7,722 nucleotides of DNA, from the NCBI GenBank assembly GCA_946538875.1, contig CAMNHD010000059.1, forward strand, positions 1 through 7,722. The letters are read 5' to 3'. Of this stretch, positions 5,048 to 7,722 are shown piece by piece. Under the pieces are notes generated by a model. It was given only the letters and a program-made list of their open reading frames with translations. It was not told the DNA's origin and did not search any database. Source of the DNA: an uncultured Treponema sp. (GTDB lineage Bacteria > Spirochaetota > Spirochaetia > Treponematales > Treponemataceae). Positions within the stretch are counted from its first letter, which is position 1. Each line of letters opens with the position of its first letter. The translations under genes and the position numbers were made by a program.

Positions 5048-5068
5048 AGCAGCCTCCAAAAATCAAGT

Positions 5069-5527
5069 ACGCCCTATTTTTTAAGCCGCCCCCGTCGATT
5101 TGGAAAAAAAGAACTTTTTAGTGCTCTTGCTATAGAAAATCTGGAAACGGAGTGGAAAGAGTATCCTGTCATAAAAATCAGTTTTGGTGGTGGTTCTTAT
5201 GCAACCAATGATGACATCAGCATGAGTCGAGATTACAATGCACTCTGCGGAATTTCAGAAAGTGAACTTCAGTCAGTTTCTGGCAGAAGTGATGTTGTTG
5301 CCGCTACAAAGACAAGTGTATTTATCTTTGAACTCAAAATGGACAGAGGCCGTGATTTTGAAACAGTAGCAAACGAAGCCCTTGCGCAGATAGACTCAAA
5401 CGGTTATGCAGATAGATTTTTAGTAAGCGGAAAAAAACTTATCAAGGTAAGTATTGTATTCTCCAGTGAAAGAATTTTTTGCAATTCAGAAAAAATATGC
5501 TACAATAAAAGCAGGCAGGATTTATGA
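5069..5527 (+). pseudogene. Collapsed AAA-ATPase-like / PD-(D/E)XK nuclease-like gene
   Basis: One open frame runs from the repeat junction to TGA (5525-5527). It joins pieces of the AAA-ATPase-like (AAA_ASK, PF09820) plus DUF1703-type (PF08011) family. YFLSRPRRFGK (5075-5110) is the Walker A region; its usual continuation (SLxLxTL) is missing, and KELFSALAIENLE follows directly, with WKEYPVIKISF after it. From about 5276 the sequence is the C-terminal nuclease-like part: GRSDVV, FIFELK (the D and ExK of PD-(D/E)XK), EALAQIDSNGYADRF and KLIKVSIVFSSE. The Walker B/sensor and middle regions are absent: about 150 residues remain of a family usually near 500. An ATG at 5222 could start a 101-residue product, but no ribosome site stands out. 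The end after FSSE is aberrant. Confidence 0.8.
5479..5506 (+). promoter_or_regulatory. Candidate promoter of the adenylate cyclase gene
   Basis: TTGCAA (5479-5484), 16-bp spacer, TACAAT (5501-5506). Transcription near 5513 would leave an 11-nt leader containing AGGA (5517-5520), only 3 nt before the ATG at 5524. The short leader and tight spacing are atypical. Confidence 0.45.
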
Positions 5528-6522
5528 ATCAAATTCATTCGGACATCAGAGAAGCAATAAAAACAAGAGGCATACATTCTCTTCGCGTGAGAATTTCTTT
5601 TTTGCTTATTCTTGCAGCAGGTATTCTTACTTTTTCAATTTCCTTTGTTGCGCTTAATCTTTTTTCCAATCACACAAGGGCAGAGCATTTAAAGACTGCA
5701 AAAGGAGTTGCACTTCTTGCGGCTAATTCCATTCAGGCTGATTCCATAGAAACTTATCTTGCACAGGGCAAAGATGTTCCCGGTTACCAGGAAACATTTG
5801 TTTATTTAAAATCCCTTCAGAAAAGTATTCCTGACATTAAATATCTTTATGTGTATCAGATAAAAGAAGACGGATGTCATATTATCTTTGATACTGATGA
5901 AGAAGCCGGTGACTATCAGGTGAATGAGATTATTGAATTTGATCCGACTTTTCTTCCGCTCATTGATGAACTTCTTGCAGGAAAAGAAATTGAACCCTTA
6001 GAGTCAAATGATCAGTACGGCTGGCTTTTAACCTACTATCATCCCCTGTTTGATTCAAATGGAAAATGTGTCTGCTATATTGGAATAGATATTTCAATGG
6101 ATCTGTTAAAACAGTACCGCATGACTTTTTTGTTCAGAACAATTGTTCTTTCTCTGATTGCAGTTATACTGACCGTTGGTTTTGGAATATGGATTTCTAC
6201 AAAACTTCTTGTTAAGCCGCTAAACGGAATGTCTTCCAATGCAATTTCCTTTATGGAGCAGAATGGAAATGTAGAAGGCATGAAGGCGTGCGTAGAAAAA
6301 ATTAAAGAGCTGAATGTTTCTACCAGTGACGAAGTAGAAAACCTTTACATTTCTTTTTCAAGAATGACAGAGAGCATGGTGCAGAATATCATCCGCATAA
6401 AAGGCATGCAGGAAGAAAAAATCAGCATGATGAAAAAAACAGCATTGAACTTGAAAAGAAAGTGGAGGAGAGAACAAGGGAACTCTCGCAGGAAAAAGAA
6501 CGCTCCGAAAGTTTACTCTTAA
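5524..6522 (+). CDS. Class III adenylate cyclase, N-terminal Cache-HAMP half (frameshifted from its catalytic half)
   Basis: Residues 24-47 form a first membrane helix. Residues 48-200 are a periplasmic Cache-like sensor (IKYLYVYQI, YYHPLFDSNGK, YIGIDIS), and 206-226 a second helix. From KLLVKPL (227-233) a HAMP-like linker runs to DEVENLYISFSRM; it is longer than usual because of a charged insert. After Lys305 this frame leaves the gene's natural continuation: residues 306-332 (basic, KRKWRREQ) do not belong to the family, and the frame stops at 6520-6522. Re-reading one A in the A7 run at 6433-6439 gives KKNSIELEKKVEERTREL, a normal coiled-coil linker into the cyclase domain, for a restored protein of 534 residues. 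ATG 5524 overlaps the stop of the upstream relic (ATGA), probably by chance. As read, this half senses but cannot make cAMP. Confidence 0.88.
   Translation: MNQIHSDIREAIKTRGIHSLRVRISFLLILAAGILTFSISFVALNLFSNHTRAEHLKTAKGVALLAANSIQADSIETYLAQGKDVPGYQETFVYLKSLQKSIPDIKYLYVYQIKEDGCHIIFDTDEEAGDYQVNEIIEFDPTFLPLIDELLAGKEIEPLESNDQYGWLLTYYHPLFDSNGKCVCYIGIDISMDLLKQYRMTFLFRTIVLSLIAVILTVGFGIWISTKLLVKPLNGMSSNAISFMEQNGNVEGMKACVEKIKELNVSTSDEVENLYISFSRMTESMVQNIIRIKGMQEEKISMMKKTALNLKRKWRREQGNSRRKKNAPKVYS
6433..6439 (+). other. A7 run: site of the -1 frameshift in the cyclase gene
   Basis: In the sensor frame it is read ATG AAA AAA ACA; the catalytic frame resumes with AAC at 6438-6440. One A more (A8) restores a single 534-codon gene. 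It could be a loss mutation, phase variation, a sequencing indel or translational slippage. Confidence 0.85.
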
Positions 6523-7127
6523 ATATTCTCCCTGAAAATATTGCGGCGGAACTTACCGCTCATCCGGACAGAATCATTGCAAAAAAATATCCGAATGCAA
6601 CAGTTTTATTCACTGACATTGTAGGCTTTACAAAATTAAGCAGCAGCATGAAAGCAGAAGATGTTGTTTCCATGCTGAATAAAATGATTTCCATGTTTGA
6701 CGAAAGGGCAAAAAATGAAGGCATTGAAAAAATAAAAACGATTGGAGATGCCTACATGGCCGCAACAGGTCTTTCTGAAAACTCAGATGAAGATGCCTGC
6801 CGTAAGATGATTTCTTTTGCACAGGGGCTCTTAAAAGATGTGGAAACTTTTAATGCAGAGAATAATTTAAACATCCTTCTGCGCATTGGAATAAACTCTG
6901 GTGATCTTGTGGCGGGCGTTATTGGAAAAAGCAAGTTTATTTATGATGTCTGGGGCGACACTGTGAATGTGGCAAGCCGCATGGAAAGTACCGGAGAGGC
7001 CCTGAAAATTCATGTGAGTGAAAATACCTTTGAACAGACAAAAGATTATTTTTCTTACGGAAGTCCTGTAGAAGTGGAAGTTAAGGGTAAGGGCTTAATG
7101 AAAACCTATTACCTCCAGCACATTTAA
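6462..7127 (+). CDS. Class III adenylate cyclase catalytic domain (C-terminal half of the split gene)
   Basis: The open catalytic frame begins before 6438; GTG 6462 is the first plausible start, giving 221 residues, but no Shine-Dalgarno precedes it (the GGAGGAG overlaps or follows it). Coiled-coil VEERTRELSQEKERSE leads into NILPENIAAEL and the cyclase domain. All catalytic residues are visible, numbered from 6462: metal-binding Asp52 (FTDIVGFT) and Asp96 (TIGDAYM), adenine-selecting Lys92 (KIKTIGD) and Asp161 (YDVWG), and transition-state Asn168 and Arg172 (TVNVASRM). The Lys/Asp pair marks ATP rather than GTP as substrate. The family acts as a homodimer on the cytoplasmic face and makes cAMP. 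Alone, this half would be soluble and unregulated, if it is translated at all. Confidence 0.9.
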   Translation: MEERTRELSQEKERSESLLLNILPENIAAELTAHPDRIIAKKYPNATVLFTDIVGFTKLSSSMKAEDVVSMLNKMISMFDERAKNEGIEKIKTIGDAYMAATGLSENSDEDACRKMISFAQGLLKDVETFNAENNLNILLRIGINSGDLVAGVIGKSKFIYDVWGDTVNVASRMESTGEALKIHVSENTFEQTKDYFSYGSPVEVEVKGKGLMKTYYLQHI

Positions 7128-7155
7128 CTTGCATTTATGCTTTGGGCTACTAACG

Positions 7156-7170
7156 AGAACGGCGCGTTCT
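7156..7170 (+). other. Small perfect hairpin behind the cyclase stop
   Basis: AGAACG (7156-7161), loop GCG, CGTTCT (7165-7170). No T-run follows, so it is not a terminator by itself; it may protect the 3' end. Confidence 0.4.
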
Positions 7171-7217
7171 AATCAGGTTTTGTAAAAAAAGGACTGTCCA
7201 ATAAGATAATTGGCTAC

Positions 7218-7242
7218 GGTCATTGAGGCTCTCGAAATGACC
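7218..7242 (+). repeat. REP-like palindrome, copy 1
   Basis: GGTCATT (7218-7224) pairs with AATGACC (7236-7242) around an asymmetric TTGAGGCTCTCGAAA core. It belongs to the widespread TTGAGC(C/T)TGTCGAAA class of intergenic palindromes. Confidence 0.72.
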
Positions 7243-7257
7243 ATGTACACAAAATAT

Positions 7258-7282
7258 GGTGGTTTCGACAGGCTCAACCACC
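7258..7282 (-). repeat. REP-like palindrome, copy 2 (inverted relative to copy 1)
   Basis: GGTGGTT (7258-7264) pairs with AACCACC (7276-7282). Read on the minus strand the core is TTGAGCCTGTCGAAA, like copy 1 but in opposite orientation. The outer stem differs from copy 1 in paired positions, so pairing is kept. Confidence 0.75.
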
Positions 7283-7331
7283 GAAACTTGTATTTTTAAG
7301 ACAGCCCCTTTTTTTTTATGCACTTGTGTTT

Positions 7332-7722
7332 TTACTGGCGCATCTGGGCGGTTTCGATGTAGCCTCCTGAGCCTTTAGTTATGGCATAACCTAGAATTGG
7401 ATTTTTTGAACCGTTACCGTAAATCATACCATTTGAAGTTCCAGCATTTGGTTTACCAACGTTAGCACCTGTTGTTCCAGGAGTTTTTCCATTAGGAATA
7501 TTTCCATCTGTTGTAGAATAAGTAAGATTTCCCGAAGAATCTTTCCATACACCAACATTTATGTGATCTATAGAAATTTTACTTGAACTTGGAATAACGC
7601 TTACTTCCCAGTTACCTGTTGCAGCTTCTTCTACAGCTCCGTTTAACTCCTCTGCTGAGGCTATAGCAGTTTCGCTTGCCCAATATGCAACCTTTGGGCG
7701 GGCACAGCTGCTTCCATAGTAG
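7332..7722 (-). CDS. C-terminal end of a second surface protein related to the first (5' end outside window)
   Basis: From the right edge to TAA (complement of 7332-7334), 129 residues are visible. The sequence has SSCARPKVAYWAS, a segment TGNWEVSVIPSSS, and a long Gly/Asn/Thr-rich stretch. It ends NPILGYAITKGSGGYIETAQ, then MRQ. GNWEVSV resembles GKWETVVV, and NPILGY resembles the GNIVVGY of the protein at 2-3262 and the GNPVVGY of the array tails. All of these sit at the extreme C-terminus, so I infer a shared terminal module, perhaps for secretion or anchoring. The function is otherwise unknown. Confidence 0.8.
   Translation of the reverse strand, partial: YYGSSCARPKVAYWASETAIASAEELNGAVEEAATGNWEVSVIPSSSKISIDHINVGVWKDSSGNLTYSTTDGNIPNGKTPGTTGANVGKPNAGTSNGMIYGNGSKNPILGYAITKGSGGYIETAQMRQ

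Larger units (their letters stand above)
3395..5068. repeat. Four tandem long direct repeats (period about 455 bp), each with a type I toxin-antitoxin module
   Basis: Unit starts, taken at the hairpin before each antitoxin promoter, are 3395, 3849, 4304 and 4809, giving spacings of 454, 455 and 505 bp. Order within a unit on the plus strand: antitoxin promoter (overlapping the toxin terminator), antisense RNA, its terminator, toxin (minus), toxin leader and promoter (minus), then a short surface-protein C-terminal tail. Unit 3 is longer because of extra sequence around 4689-4714 and 4784-4803. Unit 4 stops near 5068, where AAA-ATPase-like coding sequence begins. The units diverge most in the antitoxin hairpin and toxin core, and least in promoters and terminators. 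E. coli LDR repeats (ldr/rdl) have a comparable organisation. Confidence 0.93.
7184..7318. terminator. Bidirectional terminator between the cyclase gene and the minus-strand surface-protein gene
   Basis: A7 then GGACTGTC (7184-7198) faces GACAGCCC (7300-7307) and a T10 tract (7309-7318), with one mismatch in eight. Each strand thus ends its stem in a T-run, as expected between convergent genes. The loop of about 100 nt is filled by two REP-like hairpins. Confidence 0.68.

Noticed and set aside
3395..5068. CRISPR array or insertion-sequence cluster
   Set aside because: Repeat units are about 455 bp with no short repeat/spacer pattern, no transposase frame and no terminal inverted repeats.
5454..5657. 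67-codon plus-strand frame overlapping the start of the cyclase gene
   Set aside because: It is in another frame over the first cyclase membrane helix, with Phe/Ser-rich shadow composition.
6433..6439. Programmed -1 ribosomal frameshift as the sole explanation of the split cyclase
   Set aside because: The zero frame does not place a classical X-XXY-YYZ heptamer with good pairing of both tRNAs, and I see no clear stimulatory stem just downstream. Slippage is possible but not supported over a simple indel.
6628..6934. Minus-strand frames (6628-6822, 6752-6934) over the cyclase domain
   Set aside because: They lie opposite a highly conserved catalytic domain and have no features of their own.

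Overview
The window looks like accessory chromosome of a gut or oral spirochaete, most likely a Treponema. Three things suggest this: a long secreted adhesin-like protein built of Ig/IPT-type and propeller-like segments, a membrane-anchored Cache-HAMP class III adenylate cyclase, and a fragment of the AAA-ATPase-like/PD-(D/E)XK family that is heavily expanded in such genomes. The genus is inference; no marker gene is present.

Layout. (1) 2-3262 (+): the 3' part of a very large surface-protein gene, open at the left edge, closed by a strong terminator at 3289-3317. (2) 3395-5068: four tandem long direct repeats with a period of about 455 bp. Each carries what reads as a complete type I toxin-antitoxin module: a 33-residue membrane peptide on the minus strand with a strong Shine-Dalgarno, and a roughly 100-nt antisense RNA on the plus strand with its own sigma70-type promoter and terminator, overlapping the toxin 3' UTR. 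The first three units also have a consensus toxin promoter, a leader that can hide the Shine-Dalgarno, and an in-frame relic of the C-terminus of the same surface-protein family. The fourth unit is cut off just upstream of its toxin Shine-Dalgarno. (3) 5069-5527 (+): a collapsed AAA-ATPase-like/PD-(D/E)XK gene, fused to the end of the array. (4) 5524-7127 (+): a Cache-HAMP-adenylate cyclase gene split by a -1 frameshift at an A7 run. (5) 7184-7318: a bidirectional terminator with two inverted REP-like hairpins in its loop. (6) 7332-7722 (-): the C-terminal end of a second surface protein whose last residues resemble those of the first.

How the parts fit. The toxin array is the most interesting system here. 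In architecture it resembles the E. coli LDR (ldr/rdl) repeats, and in peptide style the Bacillus TxpA/BsrG group (short, YExL near the N-terminus, one hydrophobic segment, basic tail). The surface-protein tails in the units suggest that such modules originally sat just behind genes of this family, and that unequal recombination between modules removed gene bodies and left a row of tail-plus-toxin scars. Type I modules are known to stabilise DNA; whether these protect the surface-protein locus is inference.
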